Shown in pieces: positions 25,061 through 36,587 of a DNA stretch of 64,000 nt. Source of the stretch: Scytalidium lignicola (Eukaryota > Ascomycota > Leotiomycetes); the NCBI GenBank assembly GCA_002812745.2, contig NCSJ02000172.1, forward strand, positions 1-64,000, given 5' to 3'. A model generated the notes under the pieces. The model was not told the DNA's origin. It did no database searches and saw only the letters and a list, made by a program, of their open reading frames with translations. A program made the position numbers and the translations under genes. How positions within the stretch are numbered: the stretch's first letter is position 1; each line of letters begins with the position of its first letter.

Positions 25061-27896
25061 ATGTTCTGGCTCAGTATATTCATAGCAGCTGTCCAGGCAC
25101 AATACGTCTTCAATCCCAAGAATGTAGACGTCGGTACCTCGGGCTCCAATCCCTCATTTGCAATCGACGTCTCTGGCCTCTATAACAACCGCGGCTTTGC
25201 TAAAACTCCCGGTGATGCCGACTTCGATGGTCTAGGCAATGCGTACCCGGCTGACCACCTCCCTCCATCCAACTTCCTCTACAATGGCATCAACTTCACC
25301 TTTCCACAGTATAAAACCTCTGGATATGATAACTTACTTTCTGTAGGCCAGACTGTTCAAGTTCCTCAGGGAAGGTATTTCAGTGCGTATATGTTTGCAT
25401 CCTGTGAGAATGGCCTTGTCGAAGGTATTGTCAACGCCACTTATGCCGATGGAAGCACCAGTTCGAGTTCCATTCTCGTGCCAGCTCTCTTCTCCTGGCC
25501 ATATCCGTCAGGAGGAGATATCGTCCTGCCGTACTACCTCACAAACGAGACGATCAACTATAACCGCTCTATGTTTTTTGAGACGATCAGTTGGCTTGAT
25601 TCTACCAAGGAATTGGTTTCCATCACCCTTCCAAACGTCACTGAAGGATCGAATAGTGGTCCTGGCGGTGCTGCTATTTCGACCAGACTCCATCTTTTCT
25701 CACTCTCTGTCTTGCCTGCGACCGGTACGGCATTAGATCTCGAGATTCAGTATGCGAGATCCACTCAGAATTGGTTCCCTGGAACGAACAAGACTCAAAT
25801 CGTCGAGGTTCTTGTCAACAATGTTGGTGAGGATTGGGTACTTGCCAATAATAGTGTGCAGGTTTCCATCTCCTCACCTGGCTACAAGACTGTAACTCCT
25901 GGATATATCAAGAGATTGAGACCTGGTGATCAGGCGATGGTACAAGTTGGTGTTGTGAATACCGACGGAACGGCTCCGGGCTCTACGGGCAATGCTACTG
26001 TCATGGTGACTGGTGCTGGAGTCAGCAGCTCTTATACGTTCAATGCAACATTTGGAATTGCGCTGTATGAGCCAACCTTCGAGTCGATTTACACACATGA
26101 AAGTCCGCCTTGGTATAATGATGCTAAGTTTGGAATTTTCATTCACTGGGTAAGTGGTTCTGATATACCCATAGATTACCTGCGGTTAACATTGGCACAC
26201 AGGGGGTTTACTCTGTTCCAGGTTGGGGTAACGTGGGCAAGAATGAAAGCTATGCAGAATGGTAAGTACAACTGAGTTTAACAACTTCTCAGCTCATGAA
26301 CAGCCAACTCACAATTATAGGTACTGGTGGGATATGAATCAAGGCCCGGACACCACGGATCGCACATATGAATACGATCTGGCAACATACGGACCCGACC
26401 ATGTATATGACGATTTCATCCAAGACTTCACAGCCTCCGATTTTAACCCAAAGGACTGGGTGGACCTCTTTGCTGATGCTGGTGCAAACTACTTTGTACA
26501 AGTCAGTAAACACCACGATGGCTATGCTATATTCGATCTGCCCTCGAATGTAACTTTGAGAACTTCCGTGGCTCAATTTCCACATAGAAACCTGTTGCAG
26601 GTATGTATGCTATCAAGCCGTAGAAGCTTCAACTATCATTGTGCTAATATTCCATTTTAGGAACTCTTCGATGCAGCAGCTCAATACCAACCACAACTCC
26701 ACCGCGCCACGTACTTCTCTCTGCCCGAATGGTTTAGCCCAGCATACCAAAAGTACGGATTTGATCGGTGGCCGGGTGGGAACGCCACTAACCCTTACAC
26801 AAATGCCACACTACCTTATACCGGCTTCGTACCAGTAGAAGACTTTATCACGGATGTTATTCTACCTGAGATGAACACGCTTGCGGCTATGGGCACGGAG
26901 ATTATGTGGTGTGATATTGGAGGTCCGAACTTAACTGCCGAGTTTGCGAGTCAATGGTTTAATACTGCTGCGGAGCAGGGTAAGCAGGTGCTCATGGATA
27001 ATAGATGTGGACTGCCAGGAGATTTCGATACTCCAGAGTACGCAAGATTTGGGGCAGTACAGGTTAGGAAATGGGAGGTAAGAATTCCAAATTATTCACT
27101 TGCTTACTTTATATATGGTCCCCATTACTTGATCAACCCATTATTTTTGCAACAGAGATAATAATCCTGATGGCTAACATTACTCTTTCAGTCCAATCTT
27201 GGAATGGATCCCTTCTCTTATGGCTACAACCGCGCCACACCTACATCCGCCTACATGACATCAGAGGCAATCGTAACATCACTAATCGACATCATCTCCA
27301 AGAACGGCAACTTCCTCCTCGATATCGGCCCGCAAGCAAATGGTACTATCATTGAAATCGAGCAAAACAATCTTCGTGGGGCAGGTGTTTGGATTAAATC
27401 CCATGCTGAAGCCATCTATAACACCACCTATTGGTATGTCACACCCGAAGAAGGCGATGAAATCCGCTTCACACAGACGCTAGATGCATTCTATATTTTG
27501 ACCCTGAGCCAACCTAATGATACCATTGTGTTGGAGTCCCCTATTCCATGGGTTGAAGGTGATCAGGTTACCGTTGTTGGTGGGAATATGAGCGGGACTG
27601 TGGTTCCTTCTAGCAAGCTTGCAAACGGGGCGGTCCAGTTGAGTATTTCAAGCGAAGTTCAGAATGCGGATCAATATGCCTGGGTGTTTAAGATTAGTTA
27701 TGGAGGAATGACTGGAAGTGGTAGTGGTAGTGGAAGTGGTAATGGTACAAGTACAGGTTCTGGTGGAGGTAATTATACCTCTACTTCCACTGCGGGGATG
27801 CCGACTGCCACAATTAATGGAGCGGTGATGGTAAGTTATTCAAAGGGGGCTTGGTTTGCTCTAGTAGCCGTCTGGATCGCACTCTGGCAGATTTAG
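25061..27896 (+). CDS. Secreted GH29 alpha-L-fucosidase, probably GPI-anchored
   Basis: Five exons: 25061-26149, 26213-26261, 26321-26600, 26661-27078, 27192-27896 (2541 nt, 846 aa). A signal peptide (MFWLSIFIAAVQA) opens the protein. An N-terminal beta-rich region of about 340 aa precedes the GH29 barrel, which begins at WYNDAKFGIFIHW, continues as GVYSVPGWGNVGKNESYAEW across the 49-nt exon 2, and has FVQVSKHHDGYAIFD. The probable nucleophile Asp is in EIMWCDIGGPN. NGNFLLDIGPQANG closes the fold. The C-terminus has a Gly/Ser/Thr linker (27715-27790) and a hydrophobic end (WFALVAVWIALWQI) like a GPI signal. Several N-x-S/T sites fit secretion. Role: release of alpha-L-fucose from glycans at the cell surface. 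Substrate unknown. Confidence 0.92.
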
Positions 27897-30675
27897 ACTA
27901 GACACCTGTGTACCCTTCTGTAAGATGAATAAACCCTCTTAAAACCAAAATTTGATCAACGAAATAATCAACTTGTTACCGCGCACCTGTGTTCTCCTGT
28001 ACAATATGTTAGCAAGTGACGTAGCTACCTAGCTTCGGGCGAATTTTTTATTATTATGCTCTAGTCCATAAAGTCAACTTGCCCTCAACTATTGGTATAT
28101 TTTCTTTCAGGTTTTATCAAAAAATGCATACTGCAAACTAATTCAAATTTACCCTTTAAACTCAGTTATAAAAAGCTCTTAGTTAATCGGTGGTAGTAAT
28201 GTACTCTCAACGAGTAGCGACATTGTAAATTTTGGCTAATAACCATGCTTTGTTTTAAAACGTTCGAAATTCTCCCTAATATAATGGGTATAATAGTTAT
28301 AATCCTTGCTTATAGCCTTTGTAAACTATAATTAAACCTTTCGGATTTATTGAAACTTCTCTATTAAAAGGAAATATATGTTATAGTGGAGTAAATTTCT
28401 CAATGGGACTGGCCAGTTGAACACAACTGTCATACTAGATAGACATATGGGGGATGGAATGTGTGTAGAGCTTCCTTGTTTTTATGACTAGTTTATTCAG
28501 AGAGAAGGACTTCCCTTCCTTGACGCCCATGTGTAGGGATCTACTGTATCTCCAATATAAAAGGACACCACCTTTATGCTTATAAATTGACGCCTTTGCA
28601 GAGCGATAAATATTAATAGTGCATAGAACAACATCGACAAGAGTCTAATTATCCAGTAGCGATGAAAGGTTGATCTTGGATCCGGCTCCTTTCTTCCTTC
28701 CCGTTTGGGGGGAGTTTGGAGACTATCAGTCGCCAGCTTAGGGAAGGAGACCGCATCACTGTGAACACTAATACGTGTCTTTCTGGGGCCTTCGTCCGTC
28801 GAAATCCTCATTGCCTCCTACCGATTAGTCTCCCTTTCTCCTTTGGTTTTTGCTTAAGTTACAGTAAAGCCGCCTCGTTAAAAGAAATGCAAGATTGCAT
28901 CATTGAAGATCGTTGTCCGAAAGCTAACTGGGGCTTTTGTGGAAGCTCCCCAAGGGGCGCGCGGGAGGGGTTCGTTCCCCATGAATTCGGGTTTTAATTC
29001 CCTTTTCTATCTCATGGTGTTCCCACCTCCACCCCTTTCGCCTCGAAATCTTGTGTGGAGGTAGCAGCCGTTCTATGTGTTAGAATGAGTGACTTGGTTA
29101 AAAGATAAGACAGAGGTTTCTTATGTTTTCTTTTCTTTTCTTTTTGTTTTTCCACTGTAAAAGGATAAAAGGTGAGTTAGGATATAGTTTCTCGGGTGTA
29201 TGGAACACAGCAGAATCGACGGGGGGTTGAAATCTTGAAAGTGCGACATTGGGAGCTTCAGTCCTATGATGATGATCCTGGAGCTTTAGACACAAACATA
29301 ATTGCTCCTCTTTTAAAGGATCGACGGTGTTTTTGGCGAAAAGGGAGGTGTTCCTGGACGCTTGCACGCTCACAGGCTCGGAAGCATCTCCGTCAAGTGT
29401 GTTTCGGGCGTTTGACACTCTGGGTTGTCCAAAGTACGCCGATGCCCATGCCCTATGACATCCACTGCCTCGGGTATGACGTCAACGCGCAGCTTCTCTG
29501 GAGGTCAAAGACTGCACTGCAATTCACAATTTGCCTCATGTCTGAAATGCTGGGGTATGTGCATGACCGATAAAAGGAACGGAAGTGATGGAAGTTGTGT
29601 TATGTTGTGTTGTGGCTTTGCTTTGGATGTTTTTGGATCTGATTGGGAAATGAGGATATCTTTAAAGTGCGGATGTTAGGTGTAGGCACGAATTGGACGA
29701 AATCTTTTGCTGTTTTCTCTCTTGTATCCCAGAGTCCCTTTGCTTATCTCCCTTCTTAGTCTTCTTAGTCCCCGACCCTGAGAATGAAGTCACAATGGGC
29801 TGTGAGCACTACCAAAAACGCAGGAGTCAGGCTTGTCAATTGGACGCTGGAGCATCCTAATGACTGTCTCTCGAACCTCATTGAAAGGCCAAGGATATCC
29901 GCGTGCGCTCTGCCCGCTGATTCATCCTGCATATCAGAGGCGCGGCAGACTAGGAGAGCGTCTACGTTGCTCCGGCTGCTAGGCAATCAATTGGCTTGAA
30001 AATTCGACAGTCCGCTCATTTTTTGTTTACCGCGAAAACTGGGATGCTGATGGCATGCACGACCGATGATTTGCATTCGAAGGGAAAGGGTGAATATTGC
30101 CGTTGATACGCACATACGCACATACGCTCCCCGTCCACTCTAGTGTCTAGATAAAGAATGAGGCCCAGTAGGAGTGTAGATGATGATATTGCCGCCCTGA
30201 TGTAACGGGGCTCTACGACTCTAGTCTATGACCATTGTTGGATGATGCCTGAGAGCCAGAAAGGGTGACGAGGGGGAACAAACCGCTAGCGGCCAGTCAC
30301 AACGTCATCGCTCGCCGAGCAGCCACAACTTGATTCATAATGGTCGAACTTCTTTCGTGCGGGCAGCCACAATATTCACCGTCCACGACGTTGAAGAGCG
30401 ATATATTCTATTTCCTGCAGCCACATCTCTTACCCCTCTCACGCATCTGGCACGAGGAAGTCCTTAACGTTTCTTTCGTACCCTTTTTCCACCTCGTCCC
30501 CAAGTTTCTCATTACTTGGAAGAAGCTTCTTCGCTTACATACTGCTCTTGCATCTCCTTGCCGCCTTTTGCCTCTTGAAGAAACGAAACCTACCTACCTA
30601 CCTCCTTATCCCTCTCCAGTCTCGTCGCCTTGCTGATCTCACCTCTCACGTCTTGATATATCCAAGCTGCCCGCC
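27897..30675. other. 2.8 kb intergenic stretch before the kinase gene
   Basis: 27900-28480 is AT-rich. 28490-30000 has mixed composition with open frames on both strands (for example 29196-29573) that show no family features. A CATACGCA repeat lies at 30110-30127. 30380-30670 is strongly pyrimidine-rich and is probably the 5' leader of the kinase transcript. Confidence 0.45.
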
Positions 30676-32871
30676 ATGGATCACATAAAAAATATGCTTC
30701 GTCATGGTAGGCTCGGGTCAAGCACGTTTGGAGATCTATCGTCCAGGGCGCTAACTACAACACCCAGGGAAACAAGCGCGAGCGTCACAGTTCCAAGATG
30801 ATCCCACGACGAAAGTGTCTCCAATCAATGTCCACCAACAGTCCAACAAAGCAGGTCATTACAGCAATGTTGCGGCGCCAGCAGTGAAGAGCCAGAACAA
30901 CCACGCGAATGACGAATCCTATGTGCCAGAGTCTCGAGCTTCCAAGAGCGACGGGACCTCTGCGACAACATCGCAGCAAAGGGCTGCCGCCAAGGCGAAA
31001 CGGATTGAGCAGGAAGATTTAGCTCGCATTGTCGCGGAGGAGAATGAGAGCAAAGGCAAGCTTCCAAAGTATCCAGGTCTGGAGCGATGGCAGCTTCTGA
31101 GCAAGATGGGAGACGGTGCCTTCAGCAACGTATACCGGGCACGAGATTTAGAGGGAAATGCCGGTGAAGTCGCCATTAAGGTCGTCCGTAAGTTTGAGAT
31201 GAATTCTACGCAGGTAAGTGTGGGCCAAAGCTATGCCCTCCATTTCCTTAGTGATTTTCTCCTCAACTCCTTTTTCTTCTGAAGGAACACTTTACCAACC
31301 AAGGTTGTTAATCCTAGGGCGATGCTCATCTTCACCCGAACTTCAAGAAGCATCCTAAAGGTGCAGAGGTGCGCCCCATCTTTTTCCTACCGTTAATCTC
31401 AGTTGCCTATCCTTCTATTTCTGATGTCTATTTTTTTGGATTTTTTATTTTGTGCTATTTCGCTCCCTTTTGCATACGCGAGAGAACAGGTACTTACAGT
31501 TCTTCTCATTGCAGAGAGCGAACATTTTGAAGGAAGTTCAGATCATGCGGCAAATAGATCACGACAACATTATAAAACTAGTGGATTTTTTGGAATCGCG
31601 ACAATATTATTACATTATCCTAGAGTTGGCGCCTGGAGGAGAACTCTTCCACCAAATTGTTCGCCTTACCTATTTCAGTGAAGATCTATCACGGCATGTC
31701 ATTACCCAGGTCGCCAAAGCATTAGAATATCTCCATGAGGAGAGAGGTGTTGTACACAGGTGAGCCATATATGACCCCGGCATATCCTTGATGCCTCCTC
31801 AGCTGACGTCATTTCAGAGATATCAAGCCCGAAAATATCTTATTTGTTCCTATTCCGTTTGTTCCTGCGAAGAATCCGATGCCAAACGCCCCAGGAGATG
31901 AAGATAAGATCGACGAGGGAGAATTCATTCCTGGTGTGGGTAGTGGTGGCATAGGAATGATCAAAATTGCCGACTTTGGCTTAAGTAAAGTCGTTTGGGA
32001 TACTCAAACAATGACACCTTGTGGTACAGTCGGATACACGGCACCGGAAATTGTCAAGGATGAGCGTTATTCGAAGAGTGTTGATATGTGGGCAATGGGT
32101 TGTGTCCTCTACACCTTACTCTGCGGTTTCCCTCCATTTTATGACGAGAGCATCCAAGTGCTCACCGATAAGGTCGCTCGTGGTCAATACACCTTCCTCT
32201 CACCTTGGTGGGATGATATATCTAAGCCTGCCCAAGATCTCGTCTCTCATCTTCTGACCGTTGATCCAAGCAAGCGATACACTATCAAAGAATTCCTCAA
32301 CCACCCTTGGATTAAGCAAAGCGAGGAACCAACATATGCTGCTCTCGATGCTCCGCCACTTGCAACTCCTGCTGCTGAGAGACTAAAGCAAGGTGACCCC
32401 TTACGAGCATTCAATCCAGACCTTATTGAATCACCGAGTTCGAAACGAATGGACTTCCGAAGTCCAGGAGCAATCAACCTTCGGGAAGTTTTTGATGTTG
32501 GTTACGCGGTCCATAGGCAAGAAGAAGAGGTCAAGAGACGCAAGAATTTCAAGCAAGGATATCAAGGGCCTCTCAATCCTATCGATGACGACGAGTATGA
32601 AGAGGAAGATACCAACCCTACCAAAGTCAACAAGGCGACAGATTCAGATGTGCATACTGTTGAGCAAAGTCTTAAAAATACAAATCTGAACGCAAAGGCA
32701 CCACTAGCTTCAAAGGGATACGGTATGCATTCCCCAGCTGTATCGGCGGCAGCTAGAAAGGAGGTTAGGAAAAAGACAAACTTCGAGTTAAATTTGGATG
32801 GTGCAACGTTGCTGGGCAGGAGAGGACGGAAAGGCCCAAGTGCTCTCCGAGAGACGACTACCGTTCAATGA
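30676..32871 (+). CDS. Srk1/Rck2-type CaMK-group serine/threonine kinase
   Basis: Five exons: 30676-30706, 30768-31213, 31318-31368, 31515-31759, 31818-32871 (1827 nt, 608 aa). The kinase domain has the Gly loop (KMGDGAFSNVY), the ATP-binding Lys (EVAIKVV), the catalytic loop HRDIKPEN split by the last intron, ADFGLSK, and TPCGTVGYTAPEIV. A 51-nt micro-exon encodes GDAHLHPNFKKHPKGAE between beta3 and helix C, an insert I associate with the fungal Srk1/Rck2 subgroup. The family is phosphorylated by the stress MAP kinase (Sty1/Hog1) and acts in stress response and cell-cycle timing. The C-terminal 180 residues are low-complexity and basic/acidic. The start at 30676 is in a good context (GCCATGG). 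Confidence 0.9.
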
Positions 32872-33636
32872 TAGTAGTCAAAAGTGGACGATTCTCTCTT
32901 GGAAGACGAGTAGTAGTAGGGACGGGCTGGTGTAGAGTTCTCTTTTTCATTCTATTTTCCATTGGCATTAGGGTTCTTTACGGCAGTACTATGCAGATCT
33001 GTCGGGTATGGAATTTTCCTTTTTATCACTTCTGCAGCGCTTTTAGGTGTCACAGCTGCAGATATTATATAGGCAGAGAGAAAATATGCGGTAGCCAGGC
33101 CTAGGCTGTAAGGCTCAAGACAACATATCGAATGATTGTGGTCTATAGGAGGAGGATTTCTCTATTGCCTTTTTAAATATCCTGGCGGCGTGGGCTGGAT
33201 CTGTGTGAGCAATTAAAAGGGAATACGTCCGCATATACATATATATACAAATACCACTTCGGAGTTATCTAACTCCAAAAGTAGCGTATCTCACTTATAT
33301 ATTCATCTTGCGGACCAGTAACATCAGACTATTATTGCATTCTTATGGGCACTGAATGTTGCACACAAAGTTTACTGCACTCTCGTCGTCGCCTTCTGCT
33401 GCCTGTGCGGAGGTTTCGTAACTGGGTCGCATTCGGCGTTCAAAATACCAGGGCTGGGTGGCGGGAGTACCACCAGCACCGAAGCTCCGATAGCTCGTTT
33501 CCTCTCCCCCAAGAGCTTAATTGATAGTTTTAACAAAATGAAACTCGTTCACACTGCCTTAGAAACATTTTCGAAGTATTCTATAATATATGCAAAACGT
33601 ACAGAACAGCTTGACATCCATTAACAATTGAGGAAG
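32872..33636. other. Intergenic with a coding-like minus-strand segment
   Basis: Contains the 3' flank of the kinase gene and the promoter of the SDR gene. A 55-codon minus-strand frame (about 33348-33516) looks protein-coding and is listed separately. TATATA-rich sequence lies at 33235-33250. Confidence 0.4.
33348..33516 (-). other. Short coding-like segment, possibly a last exon
   Basis: This minus-strand frame lies between an in-frame TAA on its 5' side and a TAA on its 3' side and encodes about 55 residues including SYRSFGAGGTPATQPWYFER and ESAVNFVCNIQC. Composition and codon choice look like real protein, unlike its AT-rich surroundings. No ATG lies at its start, so it would need an upstream exon, or it is a gene remnant. 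I do not recognise the family. Confidence 0.35.
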
Positions 33637-34978
33637 ATGGCAGGCTATACGTTATCTGAGGTCCTAGGCTTCAACACGAAGCTGAGTGACGTCAAGTTTG
33701 GTCCCGGACTTGTAGGACTCTTTGGTAAGTTTGAATTTCGTGTGATTCTTTGAATATATTCAGATACTTAGATAGCCTTCTATCATTTTCGACTTTAATA
33801 CTACGAAAAGCTGCTTGCTAATACATTAATTACTCTTCTCTAGTCGGAGGAACATCTGGCATAGGCGAAACAACCGTGAAAGCCTTCGCCCGTCACGCCA
33901 TCTCACCTAGGATTTATGTCGTAGGCCGGTCCCAGGAATCCTATGACCGGATTGCAAATGAAGTCAAGGCCCTTAATGCCGATGCGAAATTGACCTTCCT
34001 GCCTGCAGACTGTTCTGAGATTCGCGAGGTTGATAGAGTTTGTAATGAAGTTATTAAGATAGAGGAAGGGATTCAAGCGAAGGGGAAAGGGGGAGCGGAA
34101 GTTAACCTTTTAATGCTTACGGTTGGGTTTATGAGTGTTTTGGGGAGAAATGGTGAGTTTCTTTCCTTCTTATTTTTATTTTTGTTGCTGTTGTTGCTGT
34201 TGTTGTTGCAGAAAGATCAGCCTGAATCTTCTCACAAAATATCATATTTGGATAAACTTAATATATATCTATAATACGGAACCATTAAGGAATTTTCTGC
34301 TAACTTCAGAAATTAGAATCCCCAGAAGGTCTGGATCGTAAAATGGCCTGCCACTACTACTCCCGTCTCCGCTTCATCAACAATTTCCAACCACTCCTCG
34401 ACACTGCCTCCGCATCTAACAAACCGGCCCGCGTTGTCTCCGTCCTTGCAGCCGGTCACCACGAAAGCGATATCGACTTCAATGATCTGGGACTCAAGAA
34501 GAATTTCTCAGTTTCCAACTGTGCCAAACATTCCTCTGTTATGACGACCCTTTCTTTTGAAGAATTGGCCAAGAAGAATCCTGGAACGGCATATGTGCAT
34601 ACTTCTCCCGGTATAGTGAAATCAGGTTACCTGAGATCGTACGATACGTGGTATATGAAACCGTTCATAGGCGCCTTGAATATTTTGATAAAGCCCTGGG
34701 AGACTGGGTTTGAGGAGTGTGGAGAGAGACATTTATTTGTTGGGCTTAGTGGGATGGAGAAATGGGTTGCGAGGAAGGATAGGGAGTTGTTTAAGAAGTG
34801 TGAGGTTGGGACGAATGGGGAGAGAGGGAGTGGTGCTTATACTGTGGGACCTAATAATCAGATTGTGGGAAATGGAGCTTATTTTGCGAAGTTGAGGAGT
34901 GAGGGTGCTGGGAAGAAGGTTATGGAGCATACGTTGGGTGTGTTTAAGGAGGTTGAGAAACTCAATGCTACGCGCTAA
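33637..34978 (+). CDS. Short-chain dehydrogenase/reductase-fold protein
   Basis: Three exons: 33637-33724, 33844-34152, 34317-34978 (1059 nt, 352 aa). The Rossmann nucleotide-binding motif GGTSGIGE follows intron 1, and YVVGRS matches the strand that sets NADP versus NAD preference. Downstream come LLMLTVGF, ARVVSVLAAG and YVHTSPGIVKSGYL. The usual catalytic Y-x3-K does not appear at its expected place: after VVSVLAAG the sequence runs NCAKHSSVMTTLSFEEL. This matches an atypical fungal SDR group, so the reaction is unknown. Intron 2 contains a T-rich/TTGCTG microsatellite (34165-34209). The neighbour RidA gene converges on it. Confidence 0.82.
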
Positions 34979-35219
34979 CTCGGGATTTATGGCTTTTAAT
35001 TTGTAATAGTAGTTTGATACCTTAAGAACGGTTCTCTTTTTATTCATTTATTTACTTATCACCGATAGAGCTGCCTTCTATTCATCCCGCATCACTTTAT
35101 AAACCGGCAGGTCTTTGTTCGGTCTTTTTTTTTTTTGCTGCTGTACAAAACAACTTCAATTTTTGCCAATTGTATTTAAATACATTTTTAAATTAATGAG
35201 GCTCTCAATTTCCCCCCAA

Positions 35220-35735
35220 TTAAGCCAGTGCGATGCACTCAATCTCAATTGGCACTCCCTTCGGCAACTGGTAAACCGCAACACAGCTCCTCGCCGGCTT
35301 ATGCGTAAAGAACTTCTCATACGTAGCATTCACCTCGGCAAAGTTATCCATGGTCGTCAAAAACACGTTGACCTTGACGACCTTGCTGAGGCTGCTTCCT
35401 GCTGCTTCTAGGACCGCAGTTAGATTCTTGATGCAGAGCTCAGTCATCTCGGAGATAGTGTTGGTGGGCTGCGTAAGGATCGTGCCTTCTGCGGTGCAGG
35501 GAATCTGGCCTGAGCAGTAGATTGTCTGCGGGGTGGCTATAGCTTGGGACTGTAATATATGTATATTAGGCTGGCGAAACTTCAAATTTGGAGATTTCAG
35601 GCGTGATGGCGACTTACGTATGGGCCAGCAGCTGTTCAGTGTTGGGTTAGTTATGTTTCTGTATGTGTGGAGGTGGGGTAGGAATAGCATACGAAAGGCT
35701 GCATCTTTGGTATATACTGGCTTGAAGTCGGCCAT
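35220..35735 (-). CDS. RidA/YjgF/Mmf1-family imine deaminase
   Basis: Three exons: 35735-35693, a 14-nt micro-exon 35631-35618, and 35549-35220. Joined, they give 128 aa, the normal length of the family. The joined start reads DAAFPAGPYSQAIATP, the conserved entrance of RidA proteins. Further motifs are IYCSGQIP, ITEL-like TELCIKNLTAVLEAAGSSL, VVKVNVFLTTMDNFAEVN and the substrate-binding Arg in KPARSCVAV. RidA hydrolyses reactive enamines/imines formed by PLP enzymes such as threonine dehydratase. In yeast the mitochondrial and cytosolic forms are Mmf1 and Hmf1. No targeting peptide is seen, so a cytosolic form is likelier. An uninterrupted reading of the region would wrongly translate both introns. 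Confidence 0.9.
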   Translation of the reverse strand: MADFKPVYTKDAAFRMLFLPHLHTYRNITNPTLNSCWPIRKSPSRLKSPNLKFRQPNIHILQSQAIATPQTIYCSGQIPCTAEGTILTQPTNTISEMTELCIKNLTAVLEAAGSSLSKVVKVNVFLTTMDNFAEVNATYEKFFTHKPARSCVAVYQLPKGVPIEIECIALA

Positions 35736-36587
35736 TATGAAGAATTATAAATATAATATGTTATACTGAATACCTTAATGCTCAATTGCAATTTTAATTG
35801 ACGTTCGAATATAAAGATGTTATCTTTAAATAAGTGGGATGTAGGAAGGACATGTATTTTGTTCTCGGTGACCGCGGGGCAGCTACGGTCGCCGGTTTGT
35901 CACAGAATGCAACCCCGAAGCTAAGAAAGACCGAAAGCGAATTTCAACGACATCTCATTCCAAGAACTCTAGCCATATCCTCCAACGGATCAGTTCACAA
36001 GTTTTAGCTTGGTTAATTTACTTTGTCTGCCTAATATTGACCCCGAATACCCGGTCGGCGGACTTTTTTNCGGTACTTGGAACTCTCAAACTCGATGAAC
36101 TGTGCTCTAGCACGCTTATAGGCTATTTTGACCACCTACGACCTAGCAGGAATAGAGGACGAGAACAGATCAACAGAAATGGGATCTATTGGATATTTCT
36201 AGTTATGTTGGTTTACAGCAATAAAGATGATGCTAGTGTTCAAATATGAACTGAATTTGACTAAAGTACGACAAAAGTTTTGTTATCATTAAACTTACGC
36301 AAAGCACGACGCGCTATACAAGCACCCAGACAGCCACCCAAACACCGGGATAACGCCAGTTCCAAAATCAATACAAGACATCATCAGCGCCGCCAAAATT
36401 ATACAACGGACAAATACTCAACACCAAATAATTGAAGTTAATCATAGAGTCATCACAAAAGGGCTTGCGTCACGTGATAACCTTACTGATTACGCTGACT
36501 TGGGGCTAATTGTGCTCCTTGAAGCAGCAATATATCTAGCTGCAGTAATAACTTGTCTGATCAGCAAGAATTTAGAAACTCGCAAAA
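35736..36587. other. Intergenic, no gene seen
   Basis: Promoter side of the RidA gene and 3' side of the next minus-strand gene. Moderately AT-rich. One N in a T-run at 36070. No feature recognised. Confidence 0.45.

Noticed and set aside
28960..29000. GGTTCG-containing segment considered as a tRNA T-arm
   Set aside because: No matching acceptor or anticodon stems nearby. No tRNA cloverleaf could be drawn.
29196..29573. 125-codon plus frame before the kinase
   Set aside because: No family feature, odd composition rich in Trp/Cys/Arg. Overlaps an opposite-strand frame of similar quality.
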